A stretch of DNA of 64,000 nt from Ceratorhiza oryzae-sativae (GCA_030998015.1 JARWMV010000243.1:434001-498000), one strand, 5' to 3'; positions 7,975 through 18,341 are shown, numbered from the stretch's first letter. Translations and numbers: made by a program. Notes: generated by a model from the sequence alone, not told the origin.

Positions 7975-9261
7975 ATGCTAAGCGGAAATGGATTGAACGC
8001 GGCAACACCCCAGCCAAGCGGATCAAGCGAAGGGCGGAGGTCGGCATCGCCATTGCCAGCGCCCTCAGTATCAAGCCGAGCCCCCTCACCCGCTTCTATG
8101 CGGCCTACGCCGACGGATCGAGGGTCCGAAGAGCCGACTGAAACCGCGCCGGCCCCTCGGTTCCGCGTCCAGACCAGGGCGGTGCTGCTGACCTGGTCGA
8201 AGCTACGCGATCAGCCCTCAAGTGGGCTCGTCGCCCGATACGAGGCGTTCTGCTGCCAACGGCCAAATCATTGGGCGACTTTGGCGGTGGTGGAACACCA
8301 CAACCCCGAGGAACCGAACTACGACCTGGCCCGGCCCCTCCATGTCCACGCCCTCTCCATCAGTCAGGAGCGGAAGGGCAGCTGGAACACCCAGAACACC
8401 CGGTTCTGGGACTTCGAGGGGCAACACCCCAACATCCTGCTGAAGGACCTCAAGGACGGACCAGGAGGCAACCCAGCTAGGGATGCCTTCAACTATCTCT
8501 GGAAGGACGTTGGAGCTAATGGCGAGGAGATAGAGGACCTGATGGCGGGGGACCTGACCTTGGAAAGGTTGGAGGAGATTTTGGTAAAGGGAAAGGGCGG
8601 AAAACGGTCAAGGATGGAGGCAGACTTGGAGGATGGGACGGAGATTGTTGCCTCAGCAACAAAACAGGAGTACTACCAGGCGTTCAAGCGCCTCCGCCCC
8701 CTCCAGATGGTGACGACGTGGAACTTGGTACAAGCATATGCCGAGTACACATATAAGGAAGACCGGGGTTGCATGCCTGCAATCCCTGTGGAGTTAGAGG
8801 TCCCGGAAGACCGGGAGCACATCGACCAAGCAGATAGATGGTTTGCCGAGGAGGTCGAGAAGAAGGGAAGAGGGGTGCACCATTGCATCCTGGTGATAGA
8901 AGGAGAAACTGGAACGGGGAAAACGGCATATGCACGATCCAAGGGCTCCCACAGCCAGATGTGCAATGTGTGGAATATGGGCAACTTGTTGGAAGATGCC
9001 AACATTTGGATCCTGGATGACATGGTCCAGTCGAACGGGAAGTACTCGCTCAAGGCCCTGAGCCAGTACGAGGCGGACTTCACAGGCAGGTACGCGCATG
9101 TGAAATCGATGAAGGTACGGCCAACAGTTATTCTGGGAAATAGCTGGTTGGCAATCATGAAATGTTGGTCGGACATAGAGGGGGAAGAAGGGGACTTATG
9201 GGTATCAAGAAATGTGGAATGGGTGTATGCAGGAGGAAAGCCATTCTTTGTATTCCCTTAG
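7975..9261 (+). CDS. Endogenous CRESS-DNA-type replication initiator (Rep)
   Basis: 428 aa, uninterrupted. An HUH endonuclease domain shows motif I AVLLTWSK (69-76), motif II HVH (123-125), a GRS-like RFWDFEGQHPNI (143-154) typical of geminivirus/genomovirus Reps, and motif III YLWK with catalytic Y174 and K177. A superfamily 3 helicase follows: Walker A GETGTGKT (310-317), Walker B IWILDD (344-349), and motif C ending in N389. Such proteins nick and rejoin a DNA origin and unwind it. All catalytic residues are present, so the ORF is not a decayed fossil by sequence. The first 60 residues are Ser/Pro-rich and unlike viral Reps. An upstream ATG (7932) in another frame encodes a basic, nuclear-signal-like segment overlapping this start. 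It lies divergent to the left-edge gene and 310 bp before the 3' LTR of element C. Origin by transfer from a circular ssDNA virus, plasmid or Rep-bearing transposon is inferred. Confidence 0.93.
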   Translation: MLSGNGLNAATPQPSGSSEGRRSASPLPAPSVSSRAPSPASMRPTPTDRGSEEPTETAPAPRFRVQTRAVLLTWSKLRDQPSSGLVARYEAFCCQRPNHWATLAVVEHHNPEEPNYDLARPLHVHALSISQERKGSWNTQNTRFWDFEGQHPNILLKDLKDGPGGNPARDAFNYLWKDVGANGEEIEDLMAGDLTLERLEEILVKGKGGKRSRMEADLEDGTEIVASATKQEYYQAFKRLRPLQMVTTWNLVQAYAEYTYKEDRGCMPAIPVELEVPEDREHIDQADRWFAEEVEKKGRGVHHCILVIEGETGTGKTAYARSKGSHSQMCNVWNMGNLLEDANIWILDDMVQSNGKYSLKALSQYEADFTGRYAHVKSMKVRPTVILGNSWLAIMKCWSDIEGEEGDLWVSRNVEWVYAGGKPFFVFP

Positions 9262-9394
9262 AATAATTTATGATACTGTACAACTTCTGCTAGGCCCATC
9301 CAAACAGTTGGGGCTTTCTGAGAAGAAGCAGACAAATCCTCACCCCTAAATAACCTCCACAACAAAGAAAAGAAAAACAATCTCATGTAACAGA

Positions 9395-9511
9395 GAGGTT
9401 AAGGGGTCTAGCCTGACTCAGCCTGACCTCATCGAACAATACTGAATCAGCCGAAAGGTCGTTGGTTCAAGTCCAGCGCCCTTAACCTCCTTGGTGCATG
9501 AGACTCCTTTT
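9395..9511 (+). other. tRNA-like element: 11-bp inverted ends, B box, T4 run
   Basis: Perfect 11-bp inverted repeats (9395-9405 and 9479-9489) enclose a pol III B-box match GGTTCAAGTCC (9464-9474), and TTTT follows at 9508-9511. I could not fold a convincing D arm or anticodon arm, so a tRNA pseudogene or SINE-like fragment is more likely than a working tRNA. Confidence 0.35.
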
Positions 9512-9555
9512 GCATAAGGAACTAAACCATGTCTCGAGGTCCCCCAAGACATGTC

Positions 9556-9570
9556 CAAAGGGGGGGATAA
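9556..9570 (+). other. Polypurine tract of element C
   Basis: AAAGGGGGGGATAA directly abuts the LTR start TGTTATGACC at 9571. It is preceded by a small hairpin (ATGTCT...AGACAT, 9530-9554). It shows that 9571-10353 is a 3' LTR read on the + strand, with the element's interior to the left. Confidence 0.75.
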
Positions 9571-10353
9571 TGTTATGACCCGTCAAATGGACATAACAAA
9601 ACAACCAAATATTTCTACAGATTTATGGCATTTTTCCTAAGCGGAACAAGCCATAAACAAGGTCACGTGACCTCAGCGCTTAGCCAGCACTTACAGTGGT
9701 TACCCTGAACTCGCTCCAGCATTTCTCTCCATTGTTACTTGGAGCGAGGAGCGAGTTGTCACGTGATCTCAGCGCTTACAGAAGGATCACGTGACCTCAG
9801 CGCCTACGGTGGTTACCCTGAACTCGCTCCAGCATTTCTCTCCCTTGTTACTTGGAGCGAGGAGCGAGTTGTCACGTGATCTTGGTGCTTACAGAAGGAT
9901 CACGTGACCTCAGCGCTTACGGTGGTTACCCTGAACTCGCTCCAGCATTTCTCTCCATTGTTACTTGGAGCGAGGAGCGAGTTGTCACGTGATCTTGGCG
10001 CTTATGGCAGGATCACGTGACCTCAGCGCCTACCCCTCGGACCTCGCACGGCTCTATAAGATTCGGAGCTGCACAAACTTAAGACAAACAATTACCTAAC
10101 CCATAGTACTGTACATAACCTACACCTACTGTGGAGTGTGCTTAGATGATATGTCCGCAGCCACCGCAGCCACAGGTATATATAAGGAGGATAAAGCAAG
10201 ACTGGACACCTCAGCTTGCTTTATCTCGTCAACCACCATAGACCATAGCAAAACACTGTAACTAGAACGCTCAATACATACTGCATAGCACCAAACTGTC
10301 AACGCAGCCACTACTTAAGTGCTCCACAAGGGAGCCTCCAGAGGGTCACGACA
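9571..10353 (+). repeat. Element C 3' LTR with three tandem ~113-bp units
   Basis: 783 bp, starting TGTTATGACCC and ending GGGTCACGACA. It is related to the 556-bp solo LTR at 20515-21070, from which it differs mainly by carrying three copies of a ~113-bp block (about 9662-10016) instead of one. Each block has TCACGTGA at both ends and an internal inverted repeat AACTCGCTCC...GGAGCGAGTT. TATA-like boxes lie near 10053 and 10177. The flanks (GATAA, GTTTG) do not match, as expected for one LTR of an element whose other end is outside the window. It interrupts the pol start of the B2 relic. Confidence 0.85.
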
Positions 10354-13127
10354 GTTTGCATACAGTTGATGCTTTTATTTTCTGGAGTGGATGGGACTTG
10401 AGATGTGACAAAATATATATTCAAAGGGGACATGTTGTCTACAGCATATATTTCAAAGTCCGTACTGGTTTCGCTTGATACATTTGCTCTGTCAATGTTC
10501 AAGCATCCTCGTTTTCCAACTCATCACCAGAAAGGGAAGCGGCTTGCCCAGAATAGGGTTTGGAGGGACAAGTGCTGGAATAATGGCCACGACCACCACA
10601 AGTGCTGCATATAACAGGCTTTCTTCCTTTCCCAGCTGAATCTAAATCCATGGGTCCAGGACCAGAACCTTTGGCCAGGGTAGGAGCTTGTTACGGGTCA
10701 GGGTATACTTGAATATCTAGAGCTTAAGCAAATGTAGATATGTTAGTATACACTAATCGTACTCAATACTTCTTAGACTAGAGTAAGAAGGCTCAAAGTA
10801 GTTGCAATGCAATCAAGTAACACTCAAGGTAGTCTTAATCTTTCACAGTGTAAACTGACTAATTTATAGGTATAAAGAGCAAGACTACTATGGTCAGGCT
10901 CCCTTAGATATCTTAAATGTGGTTCAGCCCTAGTCGCTTGGACTAACTGATACTAATCTTAATACTAGACTTAAGCGATAGCTTATAGGATAGATGGTGG
11001 GCTGCCTAATGCATGTACTTCCTCAGCTACAGGTACTTAGATTTCCTCTAATAGCTGGTACTTAATGTCATGCTCAATCAGGCAATATTGTATCCTTATA
11101 TATCTCTGTATATAAGATACAATGACTCAGACAGTATATAACTAATATGGTACTTTATTCCTCAGTACTAGTTATATAAGAAATCACACACAGACAAGAG
11201 AAATAGAAAGAGAAAAGAAACCTATAACCGGTCTGGGTTGAGTAGAGGAGGGAAGGTGTCTGGAAGGGCCTCAGAGGAGGTCCTTTTATACCCTGAGGAG
11301 GGCATTCCAGAGCCAAATAGATACATGCATGCCAGTGCAATCATCAAAAGAGGGTACTGCTATACTTGGGGTACACCCTAGCCCAGTATAGGATAAAAGA
11401 GTAAAGACAGGGTGTGGATTGAAGGCATTGATGCATCTGAGACCTGCTATTGGCTTGTAGATCATATTATCATAGTATATACATGTAATGAACGGAGGCT
11501 ACATCTCAGTGAGTCATAAAGTGAGTCAGAGAAGCTTCTGGATCAATTTGGGAAGCTCTCCTGACTCACTGGAGTCATCAGATCTTGATTGATGGTCCAG
11601 TAAGATTCTAATGATCTTCGGGCCATTCCGGCGCGAGGATCCGGTGGATCGCGACGATCTTCGGGCAGCAGATACCGCCGAAGATTAGCTATCGATAGAG
11701 CACAAGATAGCTTTGATAGCGTAAGCGGTTGCCGAGATATGAGCGGTGCGATGTTGTAATCAATATCTCCTGATAAGAGGAAATATCGCAACCTCTGTAT
11801 CTCTCTGAGATCTTATCGTAAAAACTTAATAAAATATGCGTTGGAGAGTGGGAAATTTGTACTATTTAATGGAACGGAGAATAGTACAATTCGGAGCGCA
11901 TACAAATTCAAGTATTTCACAAATTAATTACAGAGGCATCGCTTGAGGTTGGCAGAGCAGACTAAAATAATAGAAAATGTTAGTGATCCATAACAGAGCT
12001 GAGGGAGCGATGATGATTGGATGCAAATCTTTTTGGATTTGTTTAAACATAGTTTCTTCAGATGATCCATCATTCCATTTGATCATGGGAATCAACTGCC
12101 CTTTGGCATTGCAGTTTATAGCTGAAATTGTTCCTTTGCGAGCCTTACCATCCAGACCAAGCATGTACACCTTTTCCCCAACAGACATCTTTTCCCTGGC
12201 CTGGCCTTTGGGAGGAGCTGCTTACAGCGAGGTGGAAGCTTTGGTGGAGGTGCTAGCCACATTGGAAGAGGAAGAGTTTTTGGGGGATGGGTTTTGGGCC
12301 TGGAACAACTCAATACACTGATTGATTCTGAGTGCCTTGTCTGCAAGAGTTTGCAAAGTGACATTGGCAGCCATGTGGTTGTAGTCTTGGGCCACAAGGA
12401 ACTCCTTGATTTTGACCTTGAGACCATTGTAGAAATGATTGTGAAGAGACACATTGTTGTAGCCAAGACCCTGGGATTATGTCTGGAAGTCCTTGAAGTA
12501 TTCTTGGACCAAATTCTTTTGTTTGAGCAATTTGAATTTCGCCCTGAAATTTTTGGTCTTGTTGGCAACATTCCAGCGAGCATTAAACTGGGTCCAGAAA
12601 TCATTGACATTATGAAGCCAAGTGACTGGATTGCCATTGATAACGTTGTCTTCCAGGTAGGGTTCCAGCCACTCATGGGCTTTGCCATCCAGGCAGGAGA
12701 TGATGTAGGCGATCTGCTCATCAGCAGTCGCAGAGGGATAAGAAGTCCACAAGTAGTGGGCCACTGTGACCCTGAAGGACACTGCTTTGTTTTCATCTGA
12801 ACCATCAAATTTGGCAGGTGCCAATAACTTGGGTGCTCGAGTATGCACAACAGAGGTACTTGTGCCTGGTGCTTGGACTGCAGCCTGGAGTGCGACTATG
12901 TTTGTTTTGAGGTTAGATACGCCTGTATCATGGTTCTGGAGAGTGGTGTTGATTGTGGAAAGTTCGGCCAACTGTTGATTGATGAATACCACAAGATTGT
13001 TATTTATAGCGATCAGTGCGTCTTTGATTGTGTGGGTAAATGCTAATAGATCGGCTGGATCGGTGGGTATTTGAATTTGGGTGGCATCAAACTGAATCCA
13101 GGTGGGAGCAGGGTTTGGTGCGGACAT
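10354..13127 (-). pseudogene. B2 gag (interrupted) and start of pol
   Basis: ATG at 13127. The N-terminal Gag (217 codons) stops at 12477, where the B copy has a Tyr codon. The capsid and linker continue in-frame-like at 12452-12222 and 12188-11996. LTR D1 follows, and then the zinc-knuckle segment (10688-10500) and the pol N-terminus (10502-10354). It keeps more CpGs than element B. Confidence 0.75.
10689..11995 (+). repeat. Solo LTR D1 (1307 bp), TSD GAGCT
   Basis: Starts TGTTACGGG and ends CCATAACA. GAGCT flanks it on both sides (10684-10688, 11996-12000). It lies within B2 gag. It has two same-family relatives at 13447 and 16045. No coding part is attached, consistent with LTR-LTR recombination. 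Confidence 0.92.
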
Positions 13128-13446
13128 AGCTAAAAAAGGAAGTGGGATGGATATATATGGTGGGTGCTCTTGAAGCCAGGTTTTTCACTCTCAAACACTG
13201 TGGCTGCTCTGACACCTAGCATTGGACAATAACTACTGCTAATCAACAAGCTGTTGGTGGGTGTGATATAGAGTGTTTTCTTTGCAAGCAGGTGTTTTGC
13301 TGTCTGCAACACATGTGGTGATGGACAAGAGTCCTAGGGTTGGGTGATAGATACTGTCTGCCTTGTAGACACCTGTTACTGGATAGTCTCTTTCTGCTTT
13401 TGATTATTATGCAGTCCAAGCCTTTCTCCATTTCACAGTAGGCTAG

Positions 13447-14755
13447 TGTTACGGGTCAGGGTACACTTGAATATCTAGAGCTTAAGCAAATGTAGATATG
13501 TTAGTATACACTAATCATACTCAATACTTCTTAGACTAGAGTAAGAAGGCTCAAAGTAGTTGCAATGCAATCAAGTAACACTCAATGTAGTCTTAATCTT
13601 TCACAGTGTAAACTGACTAATTTATAGGTATAAAGAGCAAGACTACTATGGTCAGGCTCCCTTAGATATCTTAAATGTAGTTCAGCCCTAGTCGCTTGGA
13701 CTAACTGATACTAATCTTAATACTAGACTTAAGCGATAGCTTATAGGATAGATGGTGGGCTGCCTAATGCATGTACTTCCTCAGCTACAGGTACTTAGAT
13801 TTCCTCTAATAGCTGGTACTTAATGTCATGCTCAATCAGGCAATATTGTATCCTTATATATCTCTGTATATAAGATACAATGACTCAGACAGTATATAAC
13901 TAATATGGTACTTTATTCCTCAGTACTAGTTATATAAGAAGTCACACACAGACAAGAGAAATAGAAAGAGAAAAAGAAACCAATAACCAGTCTGGGTTGA
14001 GTAGAGGGAGGAAGGTAGTCTGGAAGGGCCTCAGAGGAGGTCCTTTTATACCCTGAGGAGGGCATTCCAGAGCCAAATAGATACATGCATGCCAGTGCGA
14101 TCATCAAAAGAGGGTACTGCTATACTTGGGGCACACCCTAGCCCAGTATAGGATAAAAGAGTAAAGACAGGGTGTGGATTGAAGGCATTGATGCATCTGA
14201 GACCTGCTATTGGCTTGTAGATCATATTATCATAGTATATACATGTAATGAACGGAGGCTACATCTCAGTGAGTCATAAAGTGAGTCAGAGAAGCTTCTG
14301 GATCAATTTGGGAAGCTCTCCTGACTCACTGGAGTCATCAGATCTTGATTGATGGTCCAGTAAGATTCTAATGATCTTCGGGCCATTCCGGCGCGAGGAT
14401 CCGGTGGATCGCGACGATCTTCGGGCAGCAGATACCGCCGAAGATTAGCTATCGATAGAGCACAAGATAGCTTTGATAGCGTAAGCGGTTGCCGAGATAT
14501 GAGCGGTGCGATGTTGTAATCAATATCTCCTGATAAGAGGAAATATCGCAACCTCTGTATCTCTCTGAGATCTTATCGTAAAAACTTAATAAAATATGCG
14601 TTGGAGAGCAGGAAATTTGTACTATTTAATGGAACGGAGAATAGTACAATTCAGAGCGCATACAAATTCGAGTATTTCACAATTTAATTACAGAGGCATC
14701 GCTTGAGGTTGGCAGAGCAGACTAAAATAATAGAAAATGTTAGTGATCCATAACA
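13447..14755 (+). repeat. Solo LTR D2 (1309 bp), TSD GCTAG
   Basis: About 99% identical to D1 by eye. GCTAG flanks both ends (13442-13446, 14756-14760). It is inserted in the untranslated leader of B2. Confidence 0.92.
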
Positions 14756-14808
14756 GCTAGTACAGGGGTACGTCTCAATCCCAAGTGATAAGGAAGAACT
14801 CGACCTAA

Positions 14809-15315
14809 TGTCAGAGCTACAACCTGAAGGGTAATGTCAAACACCTAAGTGGCAATGACAAGCCTATGGGCAGCGATGCTGGAGGCTGTACTGACAACGT
14901 CTAAGGTAGGACATGCAGTGAGGGTGCGATAAGACGCAAGGATGTGGAAGTAGGTGCACTTGTCCTTAAGAGGACTGGGCAGGGACTATGGACTGTAAGT
15001 CACACAGGTAGTAGAGGGGATACGACAGGAGGTCGAGTTCTGAGGCTTAAGGCTCTCAGACTCTCCCTTATATATTCATACAATGAGCTATATCAAATAC
15101 ACATATGGTGTGAGACAACTATTGTACGATGTAAGAATGGTGCCATGTAACAGAATATTCCAGAACATACAAACAGAACGTAAACAACAACAAGGTCATG
15201 TGATCATGTAAGTAATTCTATGCATATATCCGTTTAAACAGGACTTGTCCAAAATATGAGAAAGAGAGATGTAAAAAATTATAATAAAATCTGCGTCATG
15301 GTCTAGGCCATGACA
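14809..15315 (-). repeat. B2 5' LTR (507 bp)
   Basis: Starts TGTCAGAGC and ends GGCCATGACA. It is collinear with the B LTRs but keeps more CpGs. The minus strand has TATATAAGG and a downstream AGAACTCGACCT that pairs with the primer site next to the LTR. It is inserted into the RT of element E. Confidence 0.88.
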
Positions 15316-16044
15316 TGACTCTTCCATCAGTATGGTGTTGAAGCCAGATGCAAAATCAATTATGTTGACATACCTGAATCTGGCAACTGCCTGTTGCTTT
15401 TCTGCCAGGTCACCCATGGAAAATGGGGGTATTTTGGTGACATTGTTAACTTTGCCAAAGTTATGTACAAGTCTGAACTGAGCCTCCTTGAAAGGTGGTG
15501 GTTGCGGTGGTGAGCTGAGCTCCAGGAATGGCACAGGGTGGCCTGCTTCAATACACGCTTTGTTGGCCAGCACTTGGATATATTCAAGTGAGGGCTCATT
15601 TGCTCCACCTGGTTTTGGTACTATGTTTGTTGGTGATATTGCTGCTGGGAATGTGTTTGGTACTCATTTGATGATGTGCACTGCCTCCATCTGGTCTAGT
15701 GTTGGGTACAACCATGACTTCTGAGCTTGCATGAGCAGTTGCTGTGCTACCTGTTTGCAGAATGTGGTGCCAGCTGGGATGTTGAGTTTGTGGGAATGTG
15801 TTTGAACTGGTAAGACTTCTGATAGATCTCAAGCAAAAATGTCAGCAAATTGAGACACAAGGCTCCTGACCTGAGCATGTTGTGATTCAGAGAGGTCCAG
15901 GCCAATTTTGACCATGTCCAGGATACGCTGCACTTGTGCTGGGGCAAATGGGTCTAGCCTTCAATCTGATGGGGTTTTTGGTAAGTGTGCATTATGAACT
16001 GTCTCAGTTGCCATCAGATCCTGCTCTCTTTCTTCCTTGCTGAA
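15316..16044 (-). pseudogene. Element E reverse-transcriptase relic
   Basis: A minus-strand reading (within 15573-15320) shows RT-like blocks FRLVHNFGKVNNVTK, MGDLAEKQQAVA and NIIDFASGFNTI, as in basidiomycete Ty3-like RTs. Upstream residues to 16044 continue in broken frames. It is cut on the left by the B2 LTR and on the right by LTR D3. Confidence 0.6.
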
Positions 16045-17355
16045 CATTATGGATCACTAACATTTTTCTATTATTTTAGTCTGCTTTGCCAACCTCAAGC
16101 GATCCCTCTGTAATTTTCTTGAAATTAAATGAATTTGTATATGTCTGAATTTGTACTATTTGTGTTTCATTAAATAGTACAAAATCTCCTCTTTCCAACG
16201 CATATTTTATCGTGATTTTATCTTAAGAACTCAGAGAGATATAGAGGTTGCAATATTTCCTCTTATCAGGAGATATTGATTACAACATCACGCCGCTCAT
16301 ATCTCGGCAACCGCTTATGCTATCAAAGCGATCTTGTGCTCTATCGATAGCTAATCTTCGGCAGTATCTGCTGCCCGAAGATCGTCGCGATCCACCGGAT
16401 CCTCGCGCCGGAATGGCCTGAAGATCATTAGAATCTTACTGGACCATCAATCAAGATCTAATGACTCCAGTGAGTCAGGAGAGCCTTCCAAATTGATCCA
16501 GAAGCTTCTCTGACTCACTTTATGACTCACTGAGATGTATCCTCTGTTCATTACATGTATGTACTATGATAATAAGATCTTCAAGCCAATAGCAGGTCTC
16601 AGATGCATCAATGCCTTTGATCCACACCCTGTCTTTACTCTTTTATCCTATACTGGGCTAGGGTGTACCCCAAGTATAGCAGTACCCTCTTTTGATGATT
16701 GCACTGGCATGCATGCATCTATTTGGCTCTGGAATGCCCTCCTCAGGGTATAAAAGGACCTCCTCTGAGGCCCTTCCAGACCACCTCCTCCTCTTACTCA
16801 ACCCAGACTGGTTATTGGTTTCTTTTTCTCTTTCTATTTTCTCTCTTGTCTGTGTGTGATTTCTTATATAAATAGTACTGAGGAATAAAAGTACCATATT
16901 AGTTATTTACTGCCTGAGTCATTGTATCTTATATACAGAGATATATAAGGATACAATATTGCCTGATCAAGTGTGACATTAAGTACCAGCTATTAGAGGA
17001 AATCTAAGTACTTGTAGCTGAGGAAGTACATACATTAGCCAGCCCACCATCTATCCAATAAGCTATCGCTTAAGTCTAGTATTAAGATTAGTATCAGTTA
17101 GTCCAAGTGACTAGGGCTGAACTACATTTAAGATATCTAAGGGAACCTGACCATAGTAGTCTTGCTCTTTATACCTATAAATTAGTCAGTTTACACTGTG
17201 AAAGATTAAGACTACCTTGAGTGTTACTTGATTGCATTGCAACTACTTTGAGCCTTCTTACTCTAGTCTAAGAAGTATTGAGTATGATTAGTGTATACTA
17301 ACATATCTACAATTGCTTAAGCTCTAGATATTCAAGTGTACCCTGACCCATAACA
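16045..17355 (-). repeat. LTR D3, inverted copy of the D family
   Basis: About 1311 bp, the reverse complement of D1/D2, ending GACCCATAACA at 17355. The left end reads CATTAT where TGTTAT is expected. I see no matching 5-bp flanks, so it may be older or rearranged. It is more diverged than D1/D2 but keeps the CpG-rich central block (about 16290-16420). It lies inside element E. Confidence 0.82.
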
Positions 17356-17804
17356 CCCATCACCTGGCCTGCTCACAGCAGGTATCCTTAATTGTTTGCA
17401 CCACTGTTGCGCACAAATTTTACACTCCTCAGGTGTGTGGTTACCAGTGTAACCAGTGTGAATGATCAGCTGCTACTATGCACTGATGTATTGCTCAATG
17501 GCTCTTCTCTGCTGTTGTGAGTGACAACCTTGGGTCACCTTTCACTGTCCACTATCTCTACAATAGTCAGTTCTTCACCCTCAAATGAGGGTTGGACATA
17601 TTTGTCCTCTGGATAAATCCCAGTGACATCTTCATCAAGCTCTTCCTCAATGGTAGGGAATGCTGATTGTCTATTCTGACCAGCTACAGGTTCTCCTGTT
17701 GCCCTATTCTGGGGGCCTTGCCTAGCCTGGGCACTTCCAGGCTTGGTCCTCATTTCCACACCAGGGTGTGGCACTTGGTCAGACACACCATCTTGACTGG
17801 TAAG

Positions 17805-18330
17805 TGTCAGAGCTACAACCAAGAGGATAAGTCAAACATCTAAGAGGACAATGACAGGTCTATGGGCAACAGTGCTGGAGACCTAAGTCACAACACCAAG
17901 GGGTAGATGTGCAATGAGGAGGAGGGTTGCAATAAGATGTGGAGTATGTAGGTAGTGCACTTGTCCTTAAGAGGACTGGGCAGGGACTATGGACTTTTGG
18001 GTCACACAGGTAGTAGATCAAATATGACAGGAGGTTGAGTTCTGAGGCTTAAGGCTCTCAGACTCTCCCTTTATATATTCATAAAATGTCTATAACAAAT
18101 ACACAGATGGTGTGATAGTGAATCATATGATATCAGAAATGGTGCCATGTAACAGAATATTCCAGAAGGTACAAACAGAGGATAACAACAACAAAGTCAT
18201 ATGATCTTAAGTAAGTAATTCTATGCATATATCTGATTAAACAGGACTTGTCCAAAAAGAGCATCAAAAGAGAAGAAGTAAAATGTGGAAAATTCATAAT
18301 AAATTCCATGTCATGGTCTAGGCCATGACA
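17805..18330 (-). repeat. Element B 3' LTR
   Basis: 526 bp, TGTCAGAGC...GGCCATGACA. Most differences from the 5' LTR are C/T or G/A changes at former CpGs. Confidence 0.92.
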
Positions 18331-18341
18331 CTTCCCCCCCA

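Larger units (their letters stand above)
10354..15315 (-). mobile_element. Element B2: truncated Ty3 relic with two D LTRs inside
   Basis: Minus-strand relic closely related to element B: 5' LTR 14809-15315, leader 14756-14808 plus 13128-13446, gag from 13127 down to about 10500, then the first pol codons to 10354, where element C cuts it off. Two D-family LTRs are inserted (10689-11995 in gag, TSD GAGCT; 13447-14755 in the leader, TSD GCTAG). Taking both out restores collinearity with element B at 22.29-24.11 kb. Confidence 0.85.

Noticed and set aside
8673..9176. 167-aa ORF antisense to Rep
   Set aside because: It mirrors the GC-rich Rep helicase codons and has no recognisable motif or promoter.
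7447..9570. Helitron Rep/Hel
   Set aside because: The helicase is a short superfamily 3 type directly after a single-Tyr HUH domain; Helitrons have a two-Tyr Rep and a large Pif1-like helicase.
9568..9577. TAATGTTAT at the start of LTR C resembles the geminivirus nonanucleotide
   Set aside because: Two of nine bases differ, and the string is formed by the PPT/LTR junction found in this retrotransposon family, including the C copy at 20515, so it is not evidence of a viral origin.
11543..11791. 82-aa ORF repeated at 14303-14551 (identical protein)
   Set aside because: It lies wholly inside the two nearly identical D LTRs; identity reflects the repeat, not a conserved gene.
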